Shown: piece after piece, positions 63,111 through 64,000 of the stretch | Layout of the letters: each line of letters starts with the position of its first letter | How positions within the stretch are numbered: position 1 is the stretch's first letter | NCBI GenBank assembly: GCA_016287755.1 | Contig: JAEEWT010000001.1 | Span: 1-64,000 of the forward strand | Source of the DNA: Prevotella sp. | GTDB taxonomy: Bacteria > Bacteroidota > Bacteroidia > Bacteroidales > Bacteroidaceae | DNA: 64,000 nt | Direction: 5' to 3' | The notes under the pieces: model-generated | Databases searched by the model: none | Told to the model about the DNA's origin: nothing | Seen by the model: only the letters and a program-made list of their open reading frames with translations | Position numbers and translations under genes: made by a program

Positions 63111-63139
63111 ACCGTCCCGTAACGAACGCCACGGGACGG
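63111..63139 (-). terminator. Terminator of the right-end gene
   Basis: On minus, CCGTCCCGT pairs with ACGGGACGG around a ~10-nt loop and is followed by TTTGTGTTT. It is 46 bp after the stop codon of the gene at the right edge. Confidence 0.75.
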
Positions 63140-63184
63140 AGCAAGGTGTTATCACCTTTTCATCTTTTTACCTTATAGGCGCGT

Positions 63185-64000
63185 TTACTTGGCCTTGAAG
63201 TGCCAGTAAGTTGCCTCACCCCAACTACCATTGGAAGAGAAGTCACCACCATCAGGATAAACCAGACACATCTTTGAGCCAGTCAGATAGACAACCTCGA
63301 AAGATGTAGGCATATTACCACCAGAGTTGATCTCGTATGGGAACAAGATTGTACCAGCTGTCGTGTTCAGGTTAGCCACCTTCCATTCGTTAGCCACACT
63401 GGTATCGAACTCAAACTTACCGCTGTTGATCAAACTGCCATTACCAGCATAACGCTTGATGGATCCGTCGCTTGCGAGTGAGAAGAAAGCATCCATGCTC
63501 TCATCACCATGAGCAGCGCCATCATTTGTGTGGTTCAGCTGACCCATGAACTCTTCCTCATTGGTTACGCCCCACCACTGTCCGTTGTGAGCTGTACCTA
63601 CATCGGCTCCACTACCGCCGCAGTAACCCATGTTACCCCAAACGGTATTCGTTCCGTCATAGTCCCATGTCCAGTCTTTAGAAGCAGTCTTTCCATAGCC
63701 AATAGCCATACCTTCGATATCACTGCTGCTGCAGAAATGCCAGAACGTAGCCTCGCCCCAGTTGCCAAGACTGCCATAGTCGCCACCATCAGGATAAACC
63801 AATGTCATCTTATCGGCAGTCAGATAGACAATCTCAAATGTACCAGGGTTGTTACCACCTGAGTTGATTTCGTACGGCCAGAGGATAGAAGTGGTAACCA
63901 GATCGCCAACCTTCCACTCTCCATTAGGATTGTAACCAGATACAGAGAACTTACCTGTACGGATCATGTTTCCATCCTTGTCGTAGCAAGTAGAGACACC
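63185..64000 (-). CDS. C-terminal part of a secreted repeat protein, unknown function (cut by window edge)
   Basis: The frame is open to the window edge, so the start is missing; about 271 residues are seen. Two copies of a ~75-residue module are visible: GEWKVGDLVTTSILWPYEIN, YPDGGDYGSLGNWGEATFWH and, at the C-terminus, NEWKVANLNTTAGTILFPYE, YPDGGDFSSNGSWGEATYWH ending FKAK. Between them is a Gly/Asp-rich stretch (GNMGYCGGSGADVGTAHNGQ). I do not recognise the family; the composition suggests an extracellular beta-rich protein. No T9SS tail is present at the end. A terminator follows. Confidence 0.75.
   Translation of the reverse strand, partial: GVSTCYDKDGNMIRTGKFSVSGYNPNGEWKVGDLVTTSILWPYEINSGGNNPGTFEIVYLTADKMTLVYPDGGDYGSLGNWGEATFWHFCSSSDIEGMAIGYGKTASKDWTWDYDGTNTVWGNMGYCGGSGADVGTAHNGQWWGVTNEEEFMGQLNHTNDGAAHGDESMDAFFSLASDGSIKRYAGNGSLINSGKFEFDTSVANEWKVANLNTTAGTILFPYEINSGGNMPTSFEVVYLTGSKMCLVYPDGGDFSSNGSWGEATYWHFKAK

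Overview
The window comes from a Bacteroidales bacterium, most likely a gut or rumen Prevotella relative. The reasons are: 16S and 23S sequence of Prevotella type; SusC/SusD pairs, fasciclin and BACON proteins; C-terminal sorting tails ending in forms such as GIYIVNGKKYIVK, typical of Prevotella secreted by type IX secretion; promoters of the Bacteroidetes type (TTTG, 19-21 bp, TAnnTTTG); and almost no Shine-Dalgarno sequences.

Layout. (1) 1-3.2 kb: an rRNA operon on the minus strand (16S, tRNA-Ile, tRNA-Ala, 5' part of 23S) with its promoter. (2) 3.6-4.9 kb: a BI-1 family membrane protein and a membrane-anchored AraC-type regulator. (3) 4.9-15 kb: two operons that each end with a large T9SS-type secreted protein followed by a tiny acidic DPW-containing protein. 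They are separated by about 1.5 kb of palindrome-rich non-coding DNA, and the first lies between two ~150 bp inverted repeats. (4) 15.1-19.3 kb: minus-strand argR, GNAT acetyltransferase, argG and argC. An IVS-like element with a four-helix-bundle gene sits between argG and argC, and a short related element lies inside argC. (5) 19.4-38.6 kb: a secreted minus-strand protein, then a seven-gene operon fasciclin-SusC-SusD-fasciclin-fasciclin-SusC-SusD with no carbohydrate-active enzyme. (6) 38.7-45 kb: a small secreted protein and two paralogous BACON-type secreted proteins. (7) 45.2-52.9 kb: argD, proC, XRE-cupin regulator, acyl-CoA ligase, yraN, proB, proA and argF', the other half of arginine/proline biosynthesis. 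(8) 53-63 kb: three copies of a two-gene module, a polytopic membrane protein plus a lipoprotein with one CxxCH haem-type motif and PD40-like repeats. One copy is on plus; two are on minus in a five-gene operon with a DUF4369 lipoprotein. (9) The right end holds the 3' part of a gene for a duplicated secreted protein.

The most unusual content is at DNA level. Three promoters are preceded by the same arrangement: a hairpin terminator, then three 15-bp palindromes TTCCCA-N3-TGGGAA at exactly 22-bp steps, then the promoter. Seven genes between 48 and 62.6 kb contain in-frame arrays of a 9-bp unit with a CTAG core. Degenerate 7-bp-period tracts occur between genes and have entered argC and argF' in frame. 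The argR upstream region has three TTATGCAAAAG copies at exactly 21-bp steps, a good candidate for ArgR control of the two arginine half-clusters. All functional statements rest on reading the translated sequences; no database search was possible.
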